In this document: positions 54,881 through 62,738 of the stretch, one piece after another
Layout: each line of letters starts with the position of its first letter
Numbering within the stretch: the stretch's first letter is position 1
From: Oscillospiraceae bacterium
Lineage (GTDB): Bacteria > Bacillota > Clostridia > Oscillospirales > Oscillospiraceae
DNA length: 64,000 nt
Assembly: GCA_017519975.1 (NCBI GenBank)
Contig: JAFWRM010000001.1
Coordinates: 62,001 to 126,000, forward strand
Direction: 5' to 3'
The notes under the pieces: generated by a model
Database searches by the model: none
Told to the model about the DNA's origin: nothing
The model's input: the letters and a program-made list of their open reading frames with translations, nothing else
Made by a program: the position numbers and the translations under genes

Positions 54881-56602
54881 TCAGGCGGCCTGCTTCTGCT
54901 TGGGCTTTGCAATGGTGATGATGCCCTCGATGGCGAGCACGATGGCCAGAACGATCAGCAGAATGCCGATGATGGCCTGCACCCAGGGACCCCAGTCGGC
55001 GCCGCCGGCGCTGATGAGGCCGAACTGCTTGATAGTGTTGATGCACAGGGAGGCGATGGTCACAAGGAGCATGAAGAACATGGGGATGACCACCATGGCT
55101 CTCTTCTTGCCGATGTTGCCCAGCCAGGCAGCCACGGCCAGCAGACCCAGCGCGGCCAGCAGCTGGTTGGCGGATCCGAACAGGGCCCAGATCTTGGCAT
55201 AGCCCTTCAGGCCGAGCAGGATGCCCAGGACGACGGTGATGATGGTCGCCACATAGGGATTGGCCAGGAACTTCTTGGCGCCGTGTACGTTCTGGGGCGT
55301 TTCACCCTTGGTTCCGTCGATCCAGAATTCCTGGAACATGAATCTGGCCAGACGGGTCGCCGTATCCAGCGAAGTCAGGCAGAAGGCGGAATAGGTCAGA
55401 ACGAGCAGGGTGTTCATGATGTTGAAGCTGCCGGGGATAGCAGTTTCGACCATGTGCGCGATGCCGCCGCCGAAAATGGCGGTCGCACCGGTCAGAGCGG
55501 CGTCGGGGTTATTCTTGTTCCAGGTGTAGGCAAAGGCCACGGCGCACAGCGTCAGGACCGCCAGCACGCACTCCAGCAGCATGCCGCCGTAGGCGATGGG
55601 ACGGGCGTCCTTTTCCTTATCCAGCTGCTTGGACGTGGTGCCCGAAGAGACCAGAGAGTGGAAACCGGAGCACGCGCCGCAGGCGATGGTGGTGAACAGC
55701 ACGGGGAACACGGGGCTTGTGCTGTCGGCCGCCTTGTACACCGGCAGGCTGCCCATGGAAGGACGGGCAACGATGACGGCAAAAACGGCCACGATCAGCA
55801 TCGCATAGAGCAGGAAGGACGACAGATAGTCACGCGGCTGCAGAAGGATCCACACAGGCGCGATGGACGCGACCGCGATGTATACGCCGACGATCCACAT
55901 CCAGGCGTTGTAGCTCAGGGAGATGGGATGCCAGTTGATGCCGACGATCATGATGACCACGATGGCAACGACGCCGATGATGGTGGAAATGCCCATGGGC
56001 AGGTTGCGGCGATATACCAGGAAGCCGAAGATGATGGCGATCACGATGAACAGGATCGACACCATCGCGACCTGCGCGTTCGTGTTGGCGGCGGCCTCGG
56101 CTACCGCCTCACCGGCGGCGTTGGTGTTGCCGAACGTGCCCGCGACGATGGCGGCAAAGGCGGCAACGACCAGGATCAGGGTCAGATACGCGAACACGAT
56201 GAACAGGCGCTTTGCGCGGCGGGACATGTTGGCGGAGATGATCTCACCGATGGATTTGCCTCCGTGACGTACGGACGCGAACAGCGCGCCGTAGTCGTGA
56301 ACGCCGCCGACGAAGATGCCGCCGAGGACGATCCAGATGCAGCATGCCAGCCAACCGAAGCCCAGGGAAGCCGCGGTAATGGGGCCTGTGATCGGCCCGG
56401 CGCCGGCGATGGAGGAAAAATGATGCCCCATCAGAACGGGGGCCTTGGCAGGTACGTAGTCAATGCCGTCTTCCATGGTATGGGCCGGGGTCTCCTCGGT
56501 GTTGTCACCGACGCCCCAGGTCTTTGTCAGCCATTTCCCGTAGAAGAGATAGCCGAGCACCAAGAGAACAACAGCAATGATCAGCAGAACAAGACCATTC
56601 AT
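54881..56602 (-). CDS. cstA: carbon starvation protein CstA (peptide/pyruvate transporter)
   Basis: A 573-aa membrane protein with about 16 hydrophobic helices. Family markers are GHHFSSIAGAGPITGPITAA near 60-79, GGVHDYGALFASVRHGGKS, and FHSLVSSGTTSKQL. CstA proteins take up peptides or pyruvate during carbon limitation. The gene is shorter than E. coli CstA (about 700 aa), as is usual in Bacillota. It lies 36 bases after a small hypothetical gene under one promoter. No LytSR-type pair is adjacent, though these often control such transporters. Confidence 0.95.
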   Translation of the reverse strand: MNGLVLLIIAVVLLVLGYLFYGKWLTKTWGVGDNTEETPAHTMEDGIDYVPAKAPVLMGHHFSSIAGAGPITGPITAASLGFGWLACCIWIVLGGIFVGGVHDYGALFASVRHGGKSIGEIISANMSRRAKRLFIVFAYLTLILVVAAFAAIVAGTFGNTNAAGEAVAEAAANTNAQVAMVSILFIVIAIIFGFLVYRRNLPMGISTIIGVVAIVVIMIVGINWHPISLSYNAWMWIVGVYIAVASIAPVWILLQPRDYLSSFLLYAMLIVAVFAVIVARPSMGSLPVYKAADSTSPVFPVLFTTIACGACSGFHSLVSSGTTSKQLDKEKDARPIAYGGMLLECVLAVLTLCAVAFAYTWNKNNPDAALTGATAIFGGGIAHMVETAIPGSFNIMNTLLVLTYSAFCLTSLDTATRLARFMFQEFWIDGTKGETPQNVHGAKKFLANPYVATIITVVLGILLGLKGYAKIWALFGSANQLLAALGLLAVAAWLGNIGKKRAMVVIPMFFMLLVTIASLCINTIKQFGLISAGGADWGPWVQAIIGILLIVLAIVLAIEGIITIAKPKQKQAA

Positions 56603-56638
56603 GTTTCTCTACACTCCTTCAGTTTTTCTCTGTTTTCT

Positions 56639-57178
56639 CTATTTCTTGAACAGCCTGTACCACAGATCCTTTTTCCGGGGCTGCAGTACATTTTTCAAAA
56701 ATTCCCTCGTGCGGCGGCCGTCCCCATTGGAGGCGATGACGTTTCCCCTGACCGTCACCGCTACCGTGTGGACCTCCATCCAGCCCTTCAGGGATAATTG
56801 AAAACTTTTCCGGATGCGGCACTTCTTCAGGGCTGCGAGCCCCTCCTCATCCGCCGTGCCGCAGACGATCAGCACCGTGATGTAGGTGCTCTTGTGCCCT
56901 TCGGCGGGTTTTACCAGCGGTTCTCCCAGCTCTCTGGCTCTGGCCAGACACCGCTCGAAACAGGCTCTGTCCAGCGTTTCCACGGAAAACACATACAGAT
57001 ACTCATGGCAGTCAGCGCTCCACATCTCCGCCTTACGGATCAGGATGTACCCCGTGCCGTGCTCATGGAACTCCCCGGTGGCCACCAGCGGGCCTCCGTC
57101 CTCCACACGGGTCAGGTCGTACCACTGACCGTAAGCGGTGAGCAGGCGTTCCACCGTCTGTTCCCGGTCCAGTTCCAT
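56639..57178 (-). CDS. hypothetical protein encoded upstream of cstA
   Basis: A 179-aa soluble protein (MELDREQTVERLLTAYGQWYDL...). No known family was recognised. It has a mixed alpha/beta pattern: an N-terminal helix, YILIRKAEMWSADCHEYLYVFSVE strands, a helix with RACFERCLARARELGEPL, then HKSTYITVLIVCGTADEEGLAALKKC and a basic end. A start at 57178 with GGGGGA close by was preferred over ATG 57265. Being the first gene of the cstA transcript, it may help the transporter or its control. Confidence 0.75.
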   Translation of the reverse strand: MELDREQTVERLLTAYGQWYDLTRVEDGGPLVATGEFHEHGTGYILIRKAEMWSADCHEYLYVFSVETLDRACFERCLARARELGEPLVKPAEGHKSTYITVLIVCGTADEEGLAALKKCRIRKSFQLSLKGWMEVHTVAVTVRGNVIASNGDGRRTREFLKNVLQPRKKDLWYRLFKK

Positions 57179-57229
57179 ATCTCGTCCCCCGTCGCCATGC
57201 CGCAGGCAGAACGCCGCGCATGTTTTCCC

Positions 57230-57255
57230 TTTCACTTTATCGATGTAAAGTGAAA
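57230..57255. repeat. 10-bp perfect inverted repeat in the leader of the cstA operon
   Basis: TTTCACTTTA, a 6-base gap and TAAAGTGAAA, located about 9-34 bases after the predicted transcription start. It could be a repressor operator or a short leader hairpin. Confidence 0.55.
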
Positions 57256-57270
57256 AATTATACATGCTAG

Positions 57271-57299
57271 ATTATATGCCCCGTTTTTCTTTTTTGCAA
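57271..57299 (-). promoter_or_regulatory. promoter of the hypothetical-cstA operon
   Basis: TTGCAA (57294-57299), a 17-base spacer and TATAAT (57271-57276). A TTGACA a little further upstream is out of register. Confidence 0.8.
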
Positions 57300-57473
57300 T
57301 ACCCCCATGTCAAAAAAGCGAGGCCCGCAGAAAGCCGGCGACGCTTCGGACGATCCTCCCGCCGACAGGTGACTCCAGGCGAGATCTGTGGTAAAATCCG
57401 TATATCTTACATATTACATATACCCGCGATAACGCCGGCACACGCGGTGCATCGCGCCGAGGAAGGACGACCG

Positions 57474-57902
57474 ATGAAAACTGAAACCGTGATCGAGACC
57501 CGCTACCCCGACTGTGACCGGATGGGCATCGTCCACCACGCCGTCTATCCCATATGGTATGAGATGGCGCGCATGGATCTGTTCGCCGCCGTGGGCTTTT
57601 CCTTCGAAGACATGGCGCGTCTTGGAGTGAATCCAGCCATGGTGGATCTGCATCTGCAGTACCGGGCGACCGCCTCCTACCCACAGAAGCTGACCGTCAC
57701 CGCTTCCGTCGGCTTCGTCGCTCCGAAGAAGCTGGAGCTGCTGTATGAAATATCCGACGAAACCGGACGCGTCATCAACACCTGCCGGTCCTTCCACATC
57801 TGGACGGGGCCGGACAACCGCAGCTACGATCTGGCGGCCAATCTTCCGGAGGTATACGAAAAATTCGTCGCCGCTTCGGAGGCGGGGCTCGGGGAGAATT
57901 GA
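57474..57902 (+). CDS. hotdog-fold acyl-CoA thioesterase (YbgC/4-HBT type)
   Basis: A 142-aa thioesterase. The catalytic-site motif is YPDCDRMGIVHHAVYPIWYEMARMDLF with the Asp (D14) of the 4-hydroxybenzoyl-CoA thioesterase group, and LQYRATASYPQKLTVTASV forms a typical strand pair. It hydrolyses short or aromatic acyl-CoA esters. The ATG at 57474 follows GGAAGG. It is followed by the promoter of valS and has no operon partner. Divergent from the cstA transcript, with a shared 295-base intergenic region that holds the cstA promoter. Confidence 0.9.
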   Translation: MKTETVIETRYPDCDRMGIVHHAVYPIWYEMARMDLFAAVGFSFEDMARLGVNPAMVDLHLQYRATASYPQKLTVTASVGFVAPKKLELLYEISDETGRVINTCRSFHIWTGPDNRSYDLAANLPEVYEKFVAASEAGLGEN

Positions 57903-57912
57903 CCTCCGGCCA

Positions 57913-57941
57913 TTGACAAAGCACGCCGCCGTGCCTATAAT
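57913..57941 (+). promoter_or_regulatory. consensus promoter of the T-box/valS transcript
   Basis: TTGACA (57913-57918), exactly 17 bases, TATAAT (57936-57941). Confidence 0.92.
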
Positions 57942-57947
57942 GGCGGC

Positions 57948-58190
57948 GTTAAAAGCTGTGAAGAAGAGCAGTACGTACTGCGGAGCCTGCAGAGAGAGGG
58001 CGGTCGGTGAAAGCCCCCGGCGGCCGGTACGGAAGTCGCTTCGGAGCTCCGGCGCCCAGCCTGCGGGTAAGCGCCGGCGGCACCCGCGCCGTTATCGCGA
58101 AGATGAGCGCCGCCCGCATCCGGGCGGAATTCAGGTGGTACCGCGTGTTTGCACGCCCTGAGTAGAATTACCCGGGGCGTTTTCTTTTTG
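57948..58190 (+). promoter_or_regulatory. T-box riboswitch upstream of valS
   Basis: A structured leader of about 240 nt. The conserved T-box sequence CAGGTGGTACCGCG lies at 58132-58145 and is followed by a terminator stem (ACGCCC at 58153 with GGGCGT ending at 58180) and TTTTCTTTTTG. Uncharged tRNA pairs with the bulge in the T-box sequence and prevents termination. The gene downstream makes tRNA-Val the expected ligand; GTA and GTC triplets occur in stem I, but I did not fix the specifier loop. Confidence 0.92.
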
Positions 58191-58216
58191 CCCCAGACAC
58201 AGAATGGAGGATCCAT

Positions 58217-60838
58217 ATGAAACAGCTTCCCAAAGTATACGATCCGCAGGCCACGGAAAAGCGCATCTACCAGATGTGGCTGGACGGCGGCTGGTTCGCC
58301 GCGCACAGAGACCCGTCCAAAAAGCCCTTCACCATCGTCATGCCGCCTCCCAACGTCACCGGTCAGCTCCACATGGGTCACGCCATGGACTGCACCCTGC
58401 AGGACATTCTGATCCGCTACAAGCGCATGAAGGGGTACGCCGCGCTGTGGCTGCCCGGCGTGGACCACGCGGGCATCGCCACCCAGATCAAGGTGGAGGA
58501 AGAGCTCCGCAAGGAGGGGCTGACCCGTTACGACCTGGGCCGGGAAAAGTTTCTGGAGAAGGTCTGGGACTGGAAGCAGAAATACGGAGACCGGATCGTC
58601 ATGCAGCAGCGGACGCTGGGTTCCTCCTGCGACTGGGACCGACACCGCTTTACCATGGACGAGGGCTGCAGCAACGCCGTGCGCACAGTGTTCGTGAACC
58701 TATATAAGAAAGGCCTCATCTACCGGGGCAGCCGCATCATCAACTGGTGCCCCCACTGCACCACCGCCCTGAGCGACGCGGAGGTGGAGTATGTGGACAA
58801 GCCCGGCCATCTGTGGCACATCCGCTACCCCCTTAGCGACGGCAGCGGCTACGTGGTGGTGGCCACCACGCGGCCGGAGACCATGCTGGGCGATACCGGC
58901 GTGGCCGTGAACCCGAACGACGAACGGTATAAGGACATCGTCGGCAAGACCTGCATCCTGCCTCTGGTGGGCCGGGAAATGCCCATCGTCGCCGACGAAT
59001 ACGTGGACATGGAGTTCGGCACCGGCTGCGTGAAGATGACTCCCGCCCACGACCCCAACGACTTTGAGGTCGGCCTGCGCCACAATCTTGAGGTCATCCG
59101 CGTGCTGGACGACAATGGCTGCGTCAACGCCGAGGGCGGCCGGTACGAAGGCCTGGACCGCTACGAAGCCAGAAAGCAGATCGTCGCCGATCTGGAAGCC
59201 GGCGGCTGGCTGGTGAAGATCGAAGACCACGCCCACAACGTGGGCACCTGCTACCGCTGCCACAGCGACGTGGAGCCCATCATCTCCGCCCAGTGGTTCG
59301 TTAAGATGGCGCCGCTGGTCGGCCCCGCCATCGACGCCGTGACCAGCGGACGCACGAAATTTGTTCCGGCCCGCTTCACCAAGAATTACATCAACTGGAT
59401 GGAGGGGCTTCACGACTGGTGCATCTCCCGTCAGCTCTGGTGGGGCCACCAGATCCCCGTGTGGTACTGCGCCGACTGCGGACACATGACCTGCTCCATG
59501 GAGGATCCGACGGAATGCGAGGAATGCCACAGCAGAAACATCGAACGCGATCCCGACGTGCTGGACACCTGGTTCTCCAGCGCTCTCTGGCCCTTCGAGA
59601 CGCTGGGCTGGCCTGAAAAGACGGAGGATCTGGACTATTTCTATCTTACGGACGTGCTGGTCACCGGTTACGACATCATCACCTTCTGGGTCAGCCGCAT
59701 GATCTTCTCCGGCTGCGAGCATACGGGACAGACGCCCTTCCACACGGTCCTGATCCACGGCCTGGTGCGGGACGACAAGGGCCGCAAGATGTCCAAGTCT
59801 CTGGGCAACGGCATCGATCCGCTGGAAATGGTGGAGCAGTTCGGCGCCGACGCCCTGCGCATGAACATGATCACCGGAAATTCTCCCGGCAACGACATGC
59901 GCTTTTACGTGGAGCGCTGCGAGGCCATGCGGAACTTTGCGAACAAGCTGTGGAACGCCTCCCGCTTCGTCATGATGAACCTGACGGTCGAGACCAACCG
60001 TCTTCCCGACCGTCTGGAACTGGAGGATCGCTGGATCCTGTCCAAGCTCAACGGCCTGTGCCGCGAGATCTCCGACAACTTCGATAAATATGAGCTGGGC
60101 GTGGCCGCCGGCAAGATCTACGACTTCATCTGGGACACGTTCTGTGACTGGTACATCGAGCTGACCAAGCCCCGCCTGAACGGCGAGGACGCCGACGCCG
60201 CCGTCCGTGCCCAGCAGGTGCTGCTGTATGTGCTGACGGAGATTCTGAAGCTGCTGCACCCCTTCATGCCCTTCATCACGGAGGAGATCTATCAGGCGCT
60301 GCCCCATGAGGGCGACGCCCTGATGGTCCAGGCATATCCCGAGTACAGGGAGGATCATTGCTGGCCGGAGGACGAGGCAGCCTTTGAGATGATCATGAAC
60401 GCCGTTCGGGCGGTGCGCAGCCGCCGTGCGGAAATGAACGTTCCCCCCTCCAAGAAGCCGACTCTGACCATCGTCACCGCCCGCGGCGACGTGTTCGAAC
60501 AGGGCCGCGTGTATCTGAGCAAGCTGGCTTATGCCGGAGCCGTGGAGATCACCGATGCCGCTCCGGCGGATACGCAGGGCATGGTCAGCGCCGTCACCGA
60601 CGACGCGCGGCTGTACATGCCCATGGCGGAGCTGGTGGACCTGGACAAGGAACGCGAGCGCATCGGGAAAGAACTGGAAAAGGCCAGAGACAATCTCAAG
60701 CGCATCGAGGGCAAGCTGGCCAACGAAAAGTTCGTAGCGAACGCACCGGCCGCCGTCGTTGAGGCGGAACGGGAACGGGCCGCGAAGGCGCGCACGCTGA
60801 TCGAGAATCTGGAGACCAGCCTTGCCGCTCTCCGATAA
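58217..60838 (+). CDS. valS: valyl-tRNA synthetase
   Basis: An 873-aa class I synthetase. The HIGH box is HMGH (52-55) in NVTGQLHMGHAMD, and KMSKS starts at K524 (GRKMSKSLGNGIDP). The editing domain has TTRPETMLGDTGVAVNP, and a C-terminal coiled coil (LDKERERIGKELEKARDNLKRIEGKL) completes the ValS layout. It charges tRNA-Val with valine and edits threonine. Controlled by the T-box upstream. ATG follows GGAGG. Confidence 0.98.
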   Translation: MKQLPKVYDPQATEKRIYQMWLDGGWFAAHRDPSKKPFTIVMPPPNVTGQLHMGHAMDCTLQDILIRYKRMKGYAALWLPGVDHAGIATQIKVEEELRKEGLTRYDLGREKFLEKVWDWKQKYGDRIVMQQRTLGSSCDWDRHRFTMDEGCSNAVRTVFVNLYKKGLIYRGSRIINWCPHCTTALSDAEVEYVDKPGHLWHIRYPLSDGSGYVVVATTRPETMLGDTGVAVNPNDERYKDIVGKTCILPLVGREMPIVADEYVDMEFGTGCVKMTPAHDPNDFEVGLRHNLEVIRVLDDNGCVNAEGGRYEGLDRYEARKQIVADLEAGGWLVKIEDHAHNVGTCYRCHSDVEPIISAQWFVKMAPLVGPAIDAVTSGRTKFVPARFTKNYINWMEGLHDWCISRQLWWGHQIPVWYCADCGHMTCSMEDPTECEECHSRNIERDPDVLDTWFSSALWPFETLGWPEKTEDLDYFYLTDVLVTGYDIITFWVSRMIFSGCEHTGQTPFHTVLIHGLVRDDKGRKMSKSLGNGIDPLEMVEQFGADALRMNMITGNSPGNDMRFYVERCEAMRNFANKLWNASRFVMMNLTVETNRLPDRLELEDRWILSKLNGLCREISDNFDKYELGVAAGKIYDFIWDTFCDWYIELTKPRLNGEDADAAVRAQQVLLYVLTEILKLLHPFMPFITEEIYQALPHEGDALMVQAYPEYREDHCWPEDEAAFEMIMNAVRAVRSRRAEMNVPPSKKPTLTIVTARGDVFEQGRVYLSKLAYAGAVEITDAAPADTQGMVSAVTDDARLYMPMAELVDLDKERERIGKELEKARDNLKRIEGKLANEKFVANAPAAVVEAERERAAKARTLIENLETSLAALR

Positions 60839-60863
60839 GGGCAGGTAAAGGAGACGTCATCCC

Positions 60864-61784
60864 ATGTCTTTTCTCTACTCGCTGGAATCGCTCCGGCAGC
60901 CGCTGTTATCGACCCTTCTGTCCGCTCTCACTTATCTTGGCAGTGAGATCGCCTTCATGGCGGTCGCGCTGATCCTGTACTGGTGCGTGGATAAGAAGCG
61001 GGGGCTGACCGTCCTGTGCGTCGGCTTTTTCGGTACGCTGGTCAATGAATTCCTCAAACTCACCTTCCGCGTTCCCCGCCCCTGGGTGAAGGATCCTGCC
61101 TTTACCATCGTGGAATCGGCGCGGGGAGACGCGGGCGGCTACAGCTTTCCCAGCGGGCATACGGCCACGGGCGCCGGCTGCTACGGTACGCTGGCGCTGA
61201 TGGCAAAGAAAGCCGGATGGCGCATCCTGTGGATCGCACTGATCGTCGTCGTGGGCTTTTCCCGCCTGTATCTTGGCGTTCACACCCCCGCCGATGTGGC
61301 GGTCGGCCTCGTCGTCGGCCTGATCTCCGCGTTCCTGATGTGGGCCCTGTTCCGTCGATTTGGCGACCGCGCCGGTTTTCGCCATCTTATGCTGGGAGCC
61401 ATGCTGGCGCTCTCCGTCGCTTACACCGCGTACCTTGAACTGCACGTCTGGCCTTCGGACGTCGACCCGGCAAATCTGGCCAGCGGCACAAAAAACAGCT
61501 GGACCCTGATGGGCTGCAGCGCCGCCATGCTGATCGCCGTGATCGCCGACGACCGTTTCCTCCATTTTCCGACAACGGCCCCGCTGCCCGGGCAGATCCT
61601 GAAAGTGGTACTCGGCATCGCGCTTACGATGGCGATCCGTACCGTGCTCAAGCAGCCGCTGAACTCACTTTTCGGTGGGTCCGGCGTCGCGGCTGCCGTA
61701 AGATATTTCATCATGGTCCTGTTTGCCGGGATCCTGTGGCCCGTCACCTTTCCCTTGTGGGAAAGGATCGGAAAACGGAAATGA
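60864..61784 (+). CDS. PAP2-family membrane phosphatase
   Basis: A 306-aa protein with six or more membrane helices and the three PAP2 motifs: KLTFRVPRPW (K65-P73), FPSGHTATG (95-103, His99) and SRLYLGVHTPADV (133-145, His140). It dephosphorylates lipid phosphates at the membrane surface, perhaps undecaprenyl diphosphate or phosphatidate. The C-terminal part adds four helices beyond the phosphatase core, as in the AphA-like long PAP2 proteins of Bacillota. It follows valS by 25 bases and likely shares its transcript. Confidence 0.92.
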   Translation: MSFLYSLESLRQPLLSTLLSALTYLGSEIAFMAVALILYWCVDKKRGLTVLCVGFFGTLVNEFLKLTFRVPRPWVKDPAFTIVESARGDAGGYSFPSGHTATGAGCYGTLALMAKKAGWRILWIALIVVVGFSRLYLGVHTPADVAVGLVVGLISAFLMWALFRRFGDRAGFRHLMLGAMLALSVAYTAYLELHVWPSDVDPANLASGTKNSWTLMGCSAAMLIAVIADDRFLHFPTTAPLPGQILKVVLGIALTMAIRTVLKQPLNSLFGGSGVAAAVRYFIMVLFAGILWPVTFPLWERIGKRK

Positions 61785-61786
61785 AA

Positions 61787-61832
61787 AACGACCTCCGCGT
61801 CCCTTTTATTGGGATCGCGGAGGTCATTTTTC
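61787..61832. terminator. bidirectional terminator
   Basis: GACCTCCGCG/TCCC pairs with GGGAT/CGCGGAGGTC around TTTTATT, with ATTTTTC after the stem, between the convergent PAP2 and EamA genes. Confidence 0.85.
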
Positions 61833-62714
61833 TGCTTTCTTGCGGCCGGTCAGCCATTTCTGTCCCGTTTCACTGACGAGCACGGCCGCCAGCATGAAAA
61901 CAAAGCCGGCGATCACCCGCAGTCCCGGCCTTTCGTGCAGCACCAGGACGGAAGCCAGCACGCCGAAAACCGCCTCCAGTGAAAGAAGGATGGACGTCTG
62001 GGAGGGCGGCGTGTTCTGCTGCCCGAAGGTCTGAAGCAGAAAGCACACGGCGCTGCTCAGCACGCTGAGGTACAGGATGCTGCCCCACGCCCCGGAGCTG
62101 ATGTGCGCCGGGGGCTTTCCGAACAGCAGCGCCAGGATCCACAGGAACACGGCAGAAGCCGCGAACTGCAGGGCCGTCACCAGCACCGTGCTCCGTCCCG
62201 CCGCGTAGCGGTCCAGAAAAAGGATATGAGCGGCAAAGCACACGCCGCACAGCAGCGTCAGCAGATCCCCCACGTTTACCGACAGGTCCCTGTCCACGGA
62301 GATCAGCCCCACGCCCGCCATGCACAGCACCGCCGCGATCAGATGATACCGGCTGGGCCGGAGCTTTCTTACAAGCCACACGAGAAACGGAGTTACGATC
62401 ACGTAAAATGTGGTCAGAAATGCGTTCTTGCCCGGCGTAGTAAATGTGAGCCCCCACGTCTGCAGCACATACGCCGCCGTCAGCGCCAGTCCGGTGGGAA
62501 GGCATCCGAGCAGATAGCCCCGGTCGATTTCCTTCCATCGGCGGCAGGCCAGCAGCATCAGCAGCACGGCGGCAATGGAAAACCGGATGGCCAGCAGATA
62601 CAGCACGTCAAGCTCATCCAGCGCGGTCTTCATCATTACGAAGGCAAACCCCCACACCATGGTGGTGGTCAGCAGGGCGAGCCGTCCGAGCCCGGGGCGT
62701 TTTCTCTCTTCCAT
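61824..62714 (-). CDS. EamA/DMT-family transporter
   Basis: A 296-aa membrane protein with ten predicted helices in two EamA repeats (LALLTTTMVWGFAFVMMKTALDE; and LSVLSSAVCFLLQTFGQQNTPPSQTSILLSLEAVFGVLASVLVLHE). Members export or import metabolites such as amino acids. It lies 24 bases after the PcrA-like gene on the same strand, with its own site in front of the ATG unclear. The substrate cannot be given. Confidence 0.92.
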   Translation of the reverse strand: MEERKRPGLGRLALLTTTMVWGFAFVMMKTALDELDVLYLLAIRFSIAAVLLMLLACRRWKEIDRGYLLGCLPTGLALTAAYVLQTWGLTFTTPGKNAFLTTFYVIVTPFLVWLVRKLRPSRYHLIAAVLCMAGVGLISVDRDLSVNVGDLLTLLCGVCFAAHILFLDRYAAGRSTVLVTALQFAASAVFLWILALLFGKPPAHISSGAWGSILYLSVLSSAVCFLLQTFGQQNTPPSQTSILLSLEAVFGVLASVLVLHERPGLRVIAGFVFMLAAVLVSETGQKWLTGRKKAEK

Positions 62715-62738
62715 CCCTTGTCTTCTCTTTCCCGTTCT

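Noticed and set aside
54857-56797. Long plus-strand frame (646 codons), glycine/aspartate/histidine-rich
   Set aside because: Mirror of the CstA membrane helices; its odd composition results from the antisense reading.
58700-58800. tRNA genes anywhere in the window
   Set aside because: No cloverleaf with a GTTCGA-type T-arm was recognised on either strand by eye; tRNAscan would be decisive.
58700-60358. 552-codon minus-strand frame
   Set aside because: Antisense to valS.
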